From Paractinoplanes bogorensis (GTDB taxonomy: Bacteria; Actinomycetota; Actinomycetes; Mycobacteriales; Micromonosporaceae): DNA of 64,000 nt. The stretch lies in assembly GCF_018829635.1 (NCBI RefSeq), contig NZ_JAHKKG010000007.1, positions 372,001 to 436,000 on the forward strand, read 5' to 3'. Positions 7,875-16,825 of the stretch are shown here, in pieces (the stretch's first letter is position 1; every line of letters begins with the position of its first letter). A program made the position numbers and the translations under genes. The notes under the pieces were generated by a model, which worked only from the letters and a program-made list of their open reading frames with translations, was not told the DNA's origin and ran no database searches.

Positions 7875-8615
7875 ATGCGCATCTTCGCCAAGCTCACCCT
7901 GACCGAGATCAGGCTCTTCCTGCGCGAGCCGGTCGCCGCCTTCTTCGTGCTGGTCTTCCCGACCCTGCTCGTGATCATCCTGGGCAGCATCCCGTCGTTC
8001 CGCGAACCCTCGGCCGACATCGGCGGCCGCCGCGTCATCGACCTCTACGTCAGCATCGCCGTGGTGCTGACCCTGGCCATGGTGGCCATCCAGGTCGCCC
8101 CGGCCGTGCTCGCCACCTATCGCGAGCGTGGCGTGCTGCGCCGGCTCGCCACCACCCCGGTGTCTCCGCTCAAGATGCTCGGCGCCCAGCTGGCCATGAA
8201 CGGGATCGCCGCCGTCGTGTCGACCACCCTGGTGCTGGCCGTAGGCCGGATCGTCTTCGACGTACGACTGGCCCAGCAGTTCGCCGGCTTCGTGCTGGCC
8301 TTCCTGCTCACCCTGGCCGGCACGCTCGCGATCGGACTGTTCGTGGCCGCGGTGGTGCCCAGCGGCAAGACCGGCAACGCGATCGGGACGGTGCTGTTCT
8401 TCCCGCTGATGTTCTTCGCCGGGCTGTGGACGCCGCGCGAGGTGATGCCGGAGATCCTGCAGCGGATCGCCGACTTCACGCCGCTCGGCGCGGGGCAGCG
8501 GGCGCTGAGCGAGGCTATGACGGGCAGCTGGCCCAACCTGCTGTCGGCTACCGTGCTGGTGGGCTACCTGGCCGTGTTCGGTTTCGCCGCGGTCCGATCG
8601 TTCCGCTGGTCCTGA
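7875..8615 (+). CDS. ABC-2 type transporter permease
   Basis: This encodes 246 residues with six predicted membrane helices, in the ABC-2/DrrB type. The N-terminus MRIFAKLTLTEIRLFLREPVAAFFVLVFP and the central RERGVLRRLATTPVSPLKMLGAQL segment are typical; the conserved turn FFAGLWTPREVMPE lies in the C-terminal half. The ATG at 7875 was chosen over the GTG at 7866 because AAGGAG (7861-7866) lies 8 bp upstream of it. It pairs with the ATPase encoded just before, forming a homodimeric or tetrameric exporter of unknown substrate. Confidence 0.9.
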   Translation: MRIFAKLTLTEIRLFLREPVAAFFVLVFPTLLVIILGSIPSFREPSADIGGRRVIDLYVSIAVVLTLAMVAIQVAPAVLATYRERGVLRRLATTPVSPLKMLGAQLAMNGIAAVVSTTLVLAVGRIVFDVRLAQQFAGFVLAFLLTLAGTLAIGLFVAAVVPSGKTGNAIGTVLFFPLMFFAGLWTPREVMPEILQRIADFTPLGAGQRALSEAMTGSWPNLLSATVLVGYLAVFGFAAVRSFRWS

Positions 8616-8630
8616 CGGGGGGTGACGGTG

Positions 8631-9872
8631 ATGGCGGCGTCTCGGCGCAAGATCGACGAAATCCTCCTCCGGGTTCCGTACGTCGCTCTGGCCTGCTCGC
8701 TCGCGCTGGTGCTGGCCGGTGAGTCGGTCGACATCCCGCACGAGCCGTGGTGGGTCATCGGCCTGGCCGCCGCCGTCACCGTCGCATGGCAGCTCTGGTG
8801 GGTCACCCTGCACCCGCAGTGGGAGCACGACGAGCGCAAGATGCTGGTCTTCTTCGGCGGCCTGGTCGTCGGAATCTACCTGCTCATCTGGTGCAGTCCG
8901 CTGTTCGGCTTCTACGCCTGGTCGGGCTACCTGCTGACCACCCACGGGCTGCGCTCGTGGCGGCCGATGGCCGCGGGCAGCCTGGTCGCCGTGGCCGGCG
9001 CGATCTCGCAACTCGGCGGCTTCGCGGTGCTCACCGACCGGTCGACCTGGCCGATCTTCGCGGTGGTGCTGGCGATCAACGTCAGTGTCGCCACCGTGAT
9101 GATCTGGGTGACCGGCCGCACCCACCGGCAGGCCGAGCGCCGGGCCCGGATCATCGACGAGCTGGCCGTGGCCAACGCGAAACTCGCCGAGGCACTCAAG
9201 GAAAATGCCGGCCTGCATGCCCAGCTGCTGGCCCAGGCCCGCGAGGCCGGCGTGCTCGACGAGCGGCAGCGGATGGCCGGCGAGATCCACGACGTGCTGG
9301 CCCAGGGCCTGACCGGCATCGTGACCCAGCTCGAGGCGGCCGACGCCGCGGCGACCCGGCCCGCCGACTGGCAGCGCCACCTGGGCAACGCCAAGCGCCT
9401 GGCCCGCGACAGCCTGACCGAGGCCCGCCGCTCGGTGCAGGCGCTGCGGCCGCAGACCCTGGACGCCAACGCGCTGCCCGAGGCGATCGGCGACCTGGTG
9501 ACCGACTGGGCGCGGGTGCACGAGGTGGTGGCCGAGCTGATCACCACCGGCACGCCGCGGCCGCTGGTTCCCGAGATCGAGACGACCCTTCTGCGTACGG
9601 CGCAGGAAGCCCTGGCCAACGTGGCCCGGCACGCCGACGCGGGCCGGGTCGCGCTGACTTTGTCCTACATGGAGGATGTGGTGACGCTGGACGTGCGCGA
9701 CGACGGCGACGGGTTCGACCCCTCGTTGCCCGCGGTCCTGAATGATCAGGGCGGGTACGGTTTGTCGGCCATGCGGGAGCGGCTGGCCCGCATCGCCGGC
9801 AGCCTCGAAGTCGAGTCCGAGCCCGGCTCCGGCACCGCCCTGTCGGCCTGCGTCCCGGCGATCGCCGCATGA
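8631..9872 (+). CDS. Sensor histidine kinase, NarL-system type (HisKA_3)
   Basis: This encodes 413 residues. The N-terminal third holds four to five membrane helices (LACSLALVLAGES; WWVIGLAAAVTVAWQLWW; MLVFFGGLVVGIYLLIW; WPIFAVVLAINVSVATVMIWV). A coiled linker leads to the HisKA_3 phosphoacceptor site ERQRMAGEIHDVLAQGLTG. The HATPase domain carries the N-box ETTLLRTAQEALANVARHA and the G-boxes DDGDGFDP and GGYGLSAMRERL. The ATG at 8631 has GGGGGG 8 bp upstream; a GTG at 8622 is also possible. Its stop overlaps the regulator start (ATGA), so the two are translationally coupled. It probably senses the exporter's substrate or membrane damage. Confidence 0.93.
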   Translation: MAASRRKIDEILLRVPYVALACSLALVLAGESVDIPHEPWWVIGLAAAVTVAWQLWWVTLHPQWEHDERKMLVFFGGLVVGIYLLIWCSPLFGFYAWSGYLLTTHGLRSWRPMAAGSLVAVAGAISQLGGFAVLTDRSTWPIFAVVLAINVSVATVMIWVTGRTHRQAERRARIIDELAVANAKLAEALKENAGLHAQLLAQAREAGVLDERQRMAGEIHDVLAQGLTGIVTQLEAADAAATRPADWQRHLGNAKRLARDSLTEARRSVQALRPQTLDANALPEAIGDLVTDWARVHEVVAELITTGTPRPLVPEIETTLLRTAQEALANVARHADAGRVALTLSYMEDVVTLDVRDDGDGFDPSLPAVLNDQGGYGLSAMRERLARIAGSLEVESEPGSGTALSACVPAIAA

Positions 9873-10486
9873 TCAGCCTGATCCTCGTCGACGACCACCC
9901 CGTGGTGCGCGACGGCCTGCGCGGCATGTTCGCCGGCGACGACCGTTTCACCGTGCTGGGCGAGGCCGGCGACGGCCGGGAAGCGCTGGCCGTGGTGCAG
10001 GCCGTCGACCCCGACGTGGTGCTGATGGACCTGCGGATGCCCGGGATGGACGGCGTGACCGCGATCAAATCGTTGAAGGATGGCGGGTGCCGGGCCCGGG
10101 TGCTCGTGCTCACCACCTATGACACCGACGCCGACGTGCTCCCCGCGATCAAGGCCGGCGCCACCGGCTACCTGCTCAAGGACGCCTCCCGCGACGAACT
10201 GTTCCGCGCGGTCGAGGCGGCCCACCGGGGCGAGTCGGTGCTCTCCCCGGCGGTCGCGGGCCGTCTGATGGGCTCGCTGCGCTCCCCGGCCAAAGAGCCG
10301 TTGAGTCAGCGCGAGCTCGAGGTGCTGGCGCTGATCGCGCGCGGCAACTCGAACAAGGAGGCCGCCGGTCGCCTGTTCATCAGCGAGGCCACGGTCAAGA
10401 CCCACCTTCTGCACGCGTACGCGAAACTGGGTGTCCGCGACCGCGCGGCCGCCGTCGCCGTGGCCTTCGAAAGGGGTTTGCTCTAA
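9869..10486 (+). CDS. LuxR/NarL-family response regulator
   Basis: This encodes 205 residues. The receiver domain has acidic pocket residues D8-D9 and the phosphoacceptor D54 in VVLMDLRMPGMDG, with the switch threonine in VLTTYD. The C-terminal LuxR-type HTH runs from LSQRELEVLALIARGNSNKEAAGRLFISEATVKTHLLHAYAKLGV. It is the cognate partner of the kinase encoded immediately upstream (4-bp overlap) and probably controls the ABC exporter operon. Its last bases overlap the convergent VOC gene by 4 bp, leaving no room for a separate terminator. Confidence 0.95.
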   Translation: MISLILVDDHPVVRDGLRGMFAGDDRFTVLGEAGDGREALAVVQAVDPDVVLMDLRMPGMDGVTAIKSLKDGGCRARVLVLTTYDTDADVLPAIKAGATGYLLKDASRDELFRAVEAAHRGESVLSPAVAGRLMGSLRSPAKEPLSQRELEVLALIARGNSNKEAAGRLFISEATVKTHLLHAYAKLGVRDRAAAVAVAFERGLL

Positions 10487-10872
10487 GCGCCGCCATAGGT
10501 GCCGAACGACCACAGGTTGCCCTCGGGATCGCGGGCCAGGAAGTCGCGCGACCCGTAGTCGGTGTCGAACGGCTCCCGGATGATCTCGGCGCCGGCCTTG
10601 GCCGCCCGCTCGTGCAGCGCGTCGACGTCCTCGGCCACCACGTAACAGCCGGTCGACCCGGGCCGGATGGTCCATTTGTCGTCCTCGCCCCGGCCCGCCG
10701 CCGAGCCGAGCATGATGCCCCCGCCGCCCGGCCATCGCAACTGTGCGTGATCGACCTGGTCGCCCTCGCCGTAGACGACCACCTCTTCGAAGCCGAACGC
10801 CTCGGTCAGGAACCGGATCAGGGCGCGGGCGTCGTCCGCCCGCAGGGTGGGCCACACTTTCTGCTCAGTCAT
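10483..10872 (-). CDS. VOC-family (glyoxalase/bleomycin-resistance-like) protein
   Basis: This encodes 129 residues in the vicinal-oxygen-chelate fold. An N-terminal TLRADDARALIRFLTEAFGFEEVV strand-helix is followed by HAQLRWPGGGGIML and the C-terminal repeat half ending DYGSRDFLARDPEGNLWSFGTY. The final DPEGN.W.F.. motif is typical of PhnB-like members, which may bind a substrate without catalysis. The ATG at 10872 lies inside the end of the AraC gene (8-bp overlap), so it is probably translated by coupling and may be controlled by that regulator. Confidence 0.88.
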   Translation of the reverse strand: MTEQKVWPTLRADDARALIRFLTEAFGFEEVVVYGEGDQVDHAQLRWPGGGGIMLGSAAGRGEDDKWTIRPGSTGCYVVAEDVDALHERAAKAGAEIIREPFDTDYGSRDFLARDPEGNLWSFGTYGGA

Positions 10873-11695
10873 GCCCCTCATCGTGCGCTTCGCCGATCGG
10901 CTGCGCTTGGACGAAATCGAACTGGCCGGCCAACCACTCGGACGGGCTGCAGCCGGCCAGCGCCCGGAACTCCCGCACCAGGTGCGACTGGTCGGCGAAC
11001 CCGTGCTCGGCCGCCACCGCGGCGATCGCCCGGCCCGGACGCAGGGCCCGTCGCGCCCGGTCGAACCGCGCCACCCGGGCCGCCTCTTTGGGCCGCAACC
11101 CGGTCTCGGCCCGGAACCGGTCGGTCAGATGATGACCGCTCCACCCGACCCGATCGGCCACGGTCCGGATCGGCACACCTTTCAGGACCAGGTCCCACGC
11201 GTACGTCATCCGCCCGCTCGCGCCGTCGGACAGATGCCCCGCGAGCCACTCGTCGACCATCGTGAACCGGGCGGCCCAGCCCTCGGCGGCGGCGATCTTT
11301 TCGCGAACCTCGGCCACCGACCGCCGGCCCAGCACGTCCGCCGCGTCGACGTCTAGGCCGGCCAGTTCGCCCGCGGGCAGCCCGAACAGGGCCCGGCACC
11401 CGAGCGGCCGAAGAGCAACCTGAACCCCCGACTGCCACCCGTCGTGCACGATGACCGCCGGCCGCAGATGAAGCCCGCCGAGCAGCGCGTCATAGCGGCC
11501 CGGGCTCTGCCGCGGATCGGGGTGCGACTCCATGACCAGCGGATCATTCAGCGTGAGAATCATGGTCAGCCAGGGCGAGGGCAGCCCGAGATGCCGGGTC
11601 GGGGCAACGCCGGCCTGCCGGTAACCCGAGTAGTGCGCAACAAACGGAGCCAGCGCCGCGGCCGGCCGCCCCTGCACATACTCGTCAACCACCAT
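10865..11695 (-). CDS. AraC-family transcriptional regulator
   Basis: This encodes 276 residues. The N-terminal ligand domain (APFVAHYSGYRQAGVAPTRHLGLPSPWLTMILTL and HDGWQSGVQVALRPLGCRALFGLPAGEL) resembles the cupin-less 'DUF6597'-type sensor region. The C-terminal double HTH has GVPIRTVADRVGWSGHHLTDRFRAETG and then IAAVAAEHGFADQSHLVREFRALAGCSPSEW, the classical AraC signature. It precedes and overlaps a VOC gene, making a two-gene operon that probably responds to a small molecule. Confidence 0.92.
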   Translation of the reverse strand: MVVDEYVQGRPAAALAPFVAHYSGYRQAGVAPTRHLGLPSPWLTMILTLNDPLVMESHPDPRQSPGRYDALLGGLHLRPAVIVHDGWQSGVQVALRPLGCRALFGLPAGELAGLDVDAADVLGRRSVAEVREKIAAAEGWAARFTMVDEWLAGHLSDGASGRMTYAWDLVLKGVPIRTVADRVGWSGHHLTDRFRAETGLRPKEAARVARFDRARRALRPGRAIAAVAAEHGFADQSHLVREFRALAGCSPSEWLAGQFDFVQAQPIGEAHDEGHD

Positions 11696-11778
11696 CGCGA
11701 CTATTTTACGGCGCCGACGCCCGGCAATCCCACGTCCGTGGGATGGGGGAGTGCACGCGGCCGTGGTTGGTTCGTGCC

Positions 11779-13813
11779 ATGGGTAGCCGCCGGGTCGTGT
11801 CCGCTGTGCTCGTGTCTCTGCTGGTCGCGACGGGTGGGTGCACGTTGCTGAAGCACGACACCGAGACGGTCACGTTCAAGGCCGACGGCGTGGCACCCAC
11901 CACGGTGACCGTGCCGTCGGCGGCGGGTAAGCCGACGGTGTCGGCGATCGCGGCGCCGCCGGCCGATCAACTGCCGGTCGGCGTACGGGCCCTGTCGGCG
12001 CCGGTGCACGTCGCGACGCCCAAGACGTTCACCGGCACCGCGACCATCACCATGACCTATGACCCGGCGCAGGTCGGCGACAAGGATGTCGCCGTCTATC
12101 TCTGGGTGCCGGACTTCGGGTTGTGGATGCCGGTCGGGGACGACGTCGACCGGGACAAGCACACCGTCTCGGCCGAGACCGAACATTTCTCCGACTGGAT
12201 GCTGGGGGTCACCGATCCGGACCAGCTGCGCTACGACAAGGCACTGGCCGAGCACCTGAACGGCACCTTCAGCGGACGGGTCGTCGGCCTCACGTACGGC
12301 AAGGCCCGCGCCCTCGAGTGCGACCCCGACGGCCTGCTCGTGCCGGCTGCCGTGAAGTCCGACCTGATCGTCGGGCCGGCCAAGTTGTGCGAGGTGGCCG
12401 ACGAGCGGGACGGCACCTACGAGCTCGAGTGGATGAACTCCACCGAGTTGCCGGTGGTGTTCGATCTGCCGCCGGGGGTCGCCGAGACCAGCACCGACTA
12501 TCGCCTCAACCCGCTGATCCAGGGAGTTCTGCAGCGCCACCACCATCCCGGCGGCGCGCTGATCAGCCCCGATCGCAGCTTGACGGTGAAGTTCGAAGCC
12601 TCGGGCGCGGACACCGAGATCGCGGGTGAGGTCGACTGGAGCCTCTACCTGATCGCCCTCATGCGGCAGATCGTCAGCGTCGCCATGTTCGACAAGTCCA
12701 CCGAGGACCCCAAGGCCCGCGAGCGCCTCGACACCGGCTTCGAGACCGCGGACAAATGGGACTGCGCCGGCGAGGCCGCCAACGACTGGGAGGAGAACCA
12801 CGACGTCGCCAAAGATGGTCAAGGCGGCGGTCTCCAAGTGCAAGGCCCAACTGGCCGAGGCGGTCGGCAAGGCGATCCTGGCCAGCGGCAAGAAGGCCAT
12901 CAAGGCGATCGGCAAGTTCCTCACCGGCCGGCTGAACGTGCTGTTGTCGCTGGGCGAGCTGATGGAGTTCGCTCGCTCCGAGATCGCCGGGCTGCTGGCC
13001 CTGCCGGGCGCGGCCACCGGGCAGCTCGACACCTCGGTGTCGGTGCGGCCGGGCCGGGTGATGAGCTACGCCGAGGCGGTCCGGCTCCCGACGGCCAAGC
13101 CGAACGGCGGGGCGATGCCGGGCTGCAGCCGCCTGCCCGCCGCCTCGTGGCCTCCGGCCGGCCTCCCGTCGATGTCGCTGTGCGTGCAGAGCACCGACGC
13201 CGACCTGAACGGCAACGGCCGCCCGGACCGGCTGCTCACCTGGCGGCCGACCTGGGGCAGCCCCGGCGTCGAGCTCGACCGCAAGAGCATCGGCGCGGTC
13301 GCCTACCTGGACGACGGCTCGTTCCGCCGGCTGGCCGTCCCCACCACCGGCTGGACCGACGTCGACACGATGGACTCCTTCGACATGGACGGGGTCGTCC
13401 ATCTCGGCGCCGACGCCCGCGCCCAGGTGCTGATGATCGACATCATCGGGTCGAGCACCCTGCACCACACCGTGCTCGGCCTGGACAAGCGTGGTGACCT
13501 GCGCCCGGTCGACGAGGGCGGACGGCTCGCCGATGTCATGTCGGGCGGCGCCGCGGCGTACGGGAGCGCCTGGGGTTGTGTCCGTTCTCGCGGGCGCCCG
13601 CTGTTCGTGCAGGCGGGTTGGTCGCGCGACGTCACGAAAGTGAACCCGCCGGTGCCGTGGAGCCGCACGTTCTATTCGTACGAGGGAAGCACGCTGACCC
13701 GGGTCGGCGGTGATTCCGGCACCGCGAAGCCGGGCGGTTACCCCGCGACCGGATCGACCTGCTCGAATCCCGCCCCGGCCGGCCGCGGGCCGGAGATCGG
13801 TGCCGTCCGCTGA
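11779..13813 (+). pseudogene. Large lipoprotein or secreted protein, split by a +1 frameshift
   Basis: The first frame (ATG 11779) encodes a signal with possible lipobox VATGGC and a beta-rich region (PKTFTGTATITMTYDPAQVG; VYLWVPDFGLWMPVGDDV). It stays open to a DVAK at 12802-12813. The sequence then continues sensibly only in the next frame from MVKAAVSKCKAQLAEAVG (12815). That part carries a calcium-loop-like DADLNGNGRPDRLLTW segment and runs to 13813. An extra A in GCCAAAGATGG (12808-12818) restores continuity if removed, giving about 677 residues. It could be a true mutation, a sequencing error or a slippage site. The ATG at 12815 might start the second half independently. I do not recognise the family. 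Confidence 0.6.
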
Positions 13814-13984
13814 TTCGACGGGTGCCCAAATGGGACGGCGAGTGGCCATCGAAGTCTGACCTAACGTTCAGGCGCATAGGTGTGACTGGATGGCTACTCT
13901 CCGAGGATCGCCCGAGTGCGGATCGATGACAGGCACTGCCGCCCGCACTCGTTACGGGGGCGAAATGTGGACGAAGGGCATGGT

Positions 13985-15583
13985 ATGAAACGACTTCTGG
14001 CGGCCACCGTCGCCACGACTGTGGGGCTGGCGCTCGGCGTGGGCTTGAGCCCGACGACGGCGTCGGCGCACAGCGGTACCCCCAGCTACACACCGCCTCC
14101 GATCGCCTGGGGTGCGTGCACCAACGCGACCCTGAAGGCGCGCGGCGCCGAGTGCGGGTTCGTGATCGTCCCGCTGGACTACGACCGGCCGGGCGGCACG
14201 ACGATCAAGATCGCCGTCTCGCGGATCAAGGCCAAGTCGCCGGCCGCCGACTACCAGGGCGTCATGCTGGTCAACCCGGGCGGTCCGGGCGGATCCGGCC
14301 TGATCTACTCGGTGTTGCAGTCGGCCATCCCGAACGGGGTCGGCAACGACTACGACTGGATCGGGTTCGACCCGCGCGGCGTCGGCTCCAGCGTTCCGTC
14401 GCTGACCTGTGACGGCAACGTCGCCGGCTACAACCGGCCCTACTACGTGCCGGTCACCAAGCAGCTCGAGAAGACCTGGCTGGACCGCTCCAAGGCCTAC
14501 GCGCAGGCGTGTGCCAAGGCCGGCGGCCCGCTGCTCGACCACCTGAAGACCACCGACAACGTGGCCGACATGGAGAGCATCCGCAAGGCGCTGGGCCAGA
14601 AGCAGATCAACTTCTACGGCTTCTCGTACGGCACGTACCTCGGTCAGGTCTACGCGACTCAGCACCCGGCCCAGGTTCGTCGCATGGTCTTCGACGGTGT
14701 CGTCGACCCGCGGGGTGTCTGGTACGACGCCAACCTCAGCCAGGACATCCAGTTCGACAAGAACATGGACATCTACTTCACCTGGGTCGCCAAGTACGAC
14801 GCGGTCTACCACCTGGGCAACACCGGCAAAGCGGTGAAGGCCAAGTACTACGCCACGCTGCAGAAGCTGCGCACAGCACCGGCCGAAGGCAAGATCGGCC
14901 CGGACGAGTGGAACGACATCTTCGTCTCGGCCGGCTACTACGTCTACGGCTGGGAGGACGTGGCCACCGCGTTCTCGGCGTACGTGAACAACGGCGACGC
15001 GTCCGGTCTGCTCGACCTGTACTCGGCGCCCGGCCCGGGGGCCGACAACGGCTACGCGATCTACCTGGGCACCCAGTGCACCGACACCAAGTGGCCGAAG
15101 AACTGGGACAAGTGGAAGCGCGACAACTGGCGCATCTACCAGAAGTACCCGTTCATCACCTGGAACAACGCCTGGTTCAACGCGCCCTGCCTCTACTGGA
15201 AGGGTGACGTCGGCCGCGCGGTCGACGTGAACGGCAAGAAGGCCCCGCCGATCCTGCTGATCAGCGAGACCAAGGACGCTGCCACCCCGTACGCGGGCAG
15301 CCTCGAGATCCGCCAGCGGTTCCCCCGCTCGGTGCTGATCGAGGGTGTCGGCGGTACCACGCACGCCGGCTCGCTGAGCGGCATCGCGTGCACCGACGAC
15401 ACGATCGCCAACTACCTGGACACCGGCGCCCTGCCGAACCGGGTGCGCGGCAACCGCTCGGACAAGCAGTGCGCCCCGGTCCCGCAGCCCGACCCGACGG
15501 CCGCGGCGGCGAAGTCGCTGTCGTCCTCCGGCAGCGGCAGCATCAAGGCAACCCTGCGAAACGCCGCACCGGCGATCCGCTGA
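13985..15583 (+). CDS. Secreted alpha/beta-hydrolase, tripeptidyl aminopeptidase-like (S33)
   Basis: This encodes 532 residues. A signal peptide (MKRLLAATVATTVGLALGVG, cleavage probably after TASA) directs secretion. The oxyanion-hole loop VNPGGPGGSG, nucleophile elbow GFSYGTYLG (Ser214), acidic residue in ISETKDAATP and histidine in GGTTHAG form the catalytic triad of peptidase family S33. The C-terminal domain with paired cysteines (QCTDTK, APCLYW, GIACTDD, KQCAPV) matches the Streptomyces SlpD/SlpE and tripeptidyl aminopeptidase group. It probably releases short peptides outside the cell. The ATG at 13985 was chosen because it places the signal peptide at the N-terminus. A 14-bp hairpin follows its stop. 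Confidence 0.92.
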   Translation: MKRLLAATVATTVGLALGVGLSPTTASAHSGTPSYTPPPIAWGACTNATLKARGAECGFVIVPLDYDRPGGTTIKIAVSRIKAKSPAADYQGVMLVNPGGPGGSGLIYSVLQSAIPNGVGNDYDWIGFDPRGVGSSVPSLTCDGNVAGYNRPYYVPVTKQLEKTWLDRSKAYAQACAKAGGPLLDHLKTTDNVADMESIRKALGQKQINFYGFSYGTYLGQVYATQHPAQVRRMVFDGVVDPRGVWYDANLSQDIQFDKNMDIYFTWVAKYDAVYHLGNTGKAVKAKYYATLQKLRTAPAEGKIGPDEWNDIFVSAGYYVYGWEDVATAFSAYVNNGDASGLLDLYSAPGPGADNGYAIYLGTQCTDTKWPKNWDKWKRDNWRIYQKYPFITWNNAWFNAPCLYWKGDVGRAVDVNGKKAPPILLISETKDAATPYAGSLEIRQRFPRSVLIEGVGGTTHAGSLSGIACTDDTIANYLDTGALPNRVRGNRSDKQCAPVPQPDPTAAAAKSLSSSGSGSIKATLRNAAPAIR

Positions 15584-15588
15584 CGAGT

Positions 15589-15619
15589 GGCCCGGGAGCC
15601 CGCTTCGGGCTCCCGGGCC
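15589..15619. terminator. GC-rich hairpin between convergent genes
   Basis: A perfect 14-bp stem (15589-15602 with 15606-15619) is closed by a CTT loop. No T-tract follows. It begins 5 bp after the S33 peptidase stop and ends 4 bp before the Fic gene stop, so it probably terminates both transcripts. Confidence 0.75.
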
Positions 15620-15623
15620 CACC

Positions 15624-16760
15624 TCATTCCCCGTACGGCGGAGTCAGCGTGAACGGCGTCCGAGCCAGCTCGAGCACCGCCGCCGGAAACTGAGGGCCCT
15701 CGACGTAGAAGCGGGCCCGCGTCCGCCCGACCGGTTCGAGCAGGCCCGCGGCGACCAGATCACGCAGATCTCGCTGAGCCTGTTGAAGTGTGAGACCCTC
15801 GGCCTGCTCGTACCGTGCGCGCCGGACCCGGTCGAGGACGGCGACATCATGCAGGGCCGAGAGGACGCGTTCGTCCAGTCCGGTCCGGCCTGCGAACTCA
15901 CCAAGCAGTTCCCACACGGCGGTCGACTGGTCCATCTGGTGCTGCACGGTCTGCGCCTGCTGGTGGTAGGCGGTCAGGTTGAAGCGGATCCAGCTGGAGA
16001 CATCCTGGTCGGGCCGATAGACGGCCCCCCGGCGCTGGAGTTCCTGGTAGTACGCCCACGTGTTGACGGACCGGCCCAGCCAGGCCTCGATCGACGAGAA
16101 CTCCGGGGCCAGCACCCCTTCGCGCGCGATCATCAAGGTCTGCAGCGATCGGGACATCCGGCCGTTGCCGTCCGCCCACGGGTGGATGGAAACCAGATGC
16201 AGATGGGCCATGGCCGCGCGGATCAGCGGATGCGTGGCGTCGTCGGCGTTGAGCCAGGCGACCAGTTCGCTCATCAGGTCCGGGACGAGCTCGACGTCAG
16301 GAGCGGTGTAGGCCGCGACCCGCCGGTTAGTGGGATCGGTGACGTAGACCGGCCCGGTGCGCCATTGCCCGGCACGCTTCCGCGGCGTGTGGCGATGGCC
16401 TTGCAGCATCCAATGCAGGCCATTCAGCAGGCCTTTGCTGTAAGTGAAGTCCGCGGCGTCATGCAGGGACTGCACATAAGTCATCATCCGCTGGTAGGCG
16501 AGCGTCTCCTCGCGGTTCTCGTCGGTCACATCGACGTCGCGCTCGCCGTCCATCAGATCCTGAACGTCCTGGGTGCTGACGCGGAATCCTTCGATCGAGT
16601 TCGACGCGGCGACGGCGTCGGCCGTCAAGAACTTCCGTAGTCCTGAAGTCCACTTGCCGGGGCGGTCCTGGATCTGGTGTCGCAGCCGGACGCGCATCTG
16701 CTCCACCTCGTCTAGGACGCGTTGGTCATCCGGCGTGATGGACGGTGTCGGGTACAGCAT
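15624..16760 (-). CDS. Fic-family AMPylase-type protein
   Basis: This encodes 378 residues. The Fic core motif is HPWADGNGRMSR, matching HPFx(D/E)GNGRxxR. Upstream lies SNSIEGF, a match to the inhibitory (S/T)xxxE(G/N) helix, here N-terminal to the core (class II Fic). A C-terminal winged-helix-like part (LTLQQAQRDLRDLVAAGLLEPVGR) follows, as in many DUF4172-less Fic-HTH proteins. Fic enzymes usually transfer AMP to protein hydroxyls, and the inhibitory Glu keeps them silent. The start at 16760 (MLYPTPSITPDDQ) leaves a 19-bp palindrome just upstream; an ATG at 16787 would place the palindrome inside the gene. No antitoxin gene is adjacent, which fits an internally inhibited Fic. Confidence 0.9.
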   Translation of the reverse strand: MLYPTPSITPDDQRVLDEVEQMRVRLRHQIQDRPGKWTSGLRKFLTADAVAASNSIEGFRVSTQDVQDLMDGERDVDVTDENREETLAYQRMMTYVQSLHDAADFTYSKGLLNGLHWMLQGHRHTPRKRAGQWRTGPVYVTDPTNRRVAAYTAPDVELVPDLMSELVAWLNADDATHPLIRAAMAHLHLVSIHPWADGNGRMSRSLQTLMIAREGVLAPEFSSIEAWLGRSVNTWAYYQELQRRGAVYRPDQDVSSWIRFNLTAYHQQAQTVQHQMDQSTAVWELLGEFAGRTGLDERVLSALHDVAVLDRVRRARYEQAEGLTLQQAQRDLRDLVAAGLLEPVGRTRARFYVEGPQFPAAVLELARTPFTLTPPYGE

Positions 16761-16775
16761 CACGTAATAATAGAA

Positions 16776-16794
16776 TGACGCAATCATTACGTCA
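16776..16794. promoter_or_regulatory. 19-bp palindromic operator candidate
   Basis: TGACGCAAT and ATTACGTCA flank a central C, giving an inverted repeat with one mismatch. A related half-site, TCACGTAAT, lies at 16760-16768. The palindrome is in the 65-bp gap between the divergent Fic and monooxygenase genes, 16 bp before the Fic start. It could serve autoregulation by the Fic protein's HTH-like tail or control both genes. Confidence 0.5.
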
Positions 16795-16825
16795 ATAGAC
16801 TCGCCGCGCATGGGACCATCGATCG

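Noticed and set aside
7359..9632. A 757-codon minus-strand open frame across the ABC and kinase genes
   Set aside because: It is antisense to genes with clear motifs, its composition is His/Gln/Arg/Gly-rich, and long antisense frames are normal in very GC-rich DNA. The same reasoning excludes similar frames at 36074-38221, 47835-49469 and 51319-53502.
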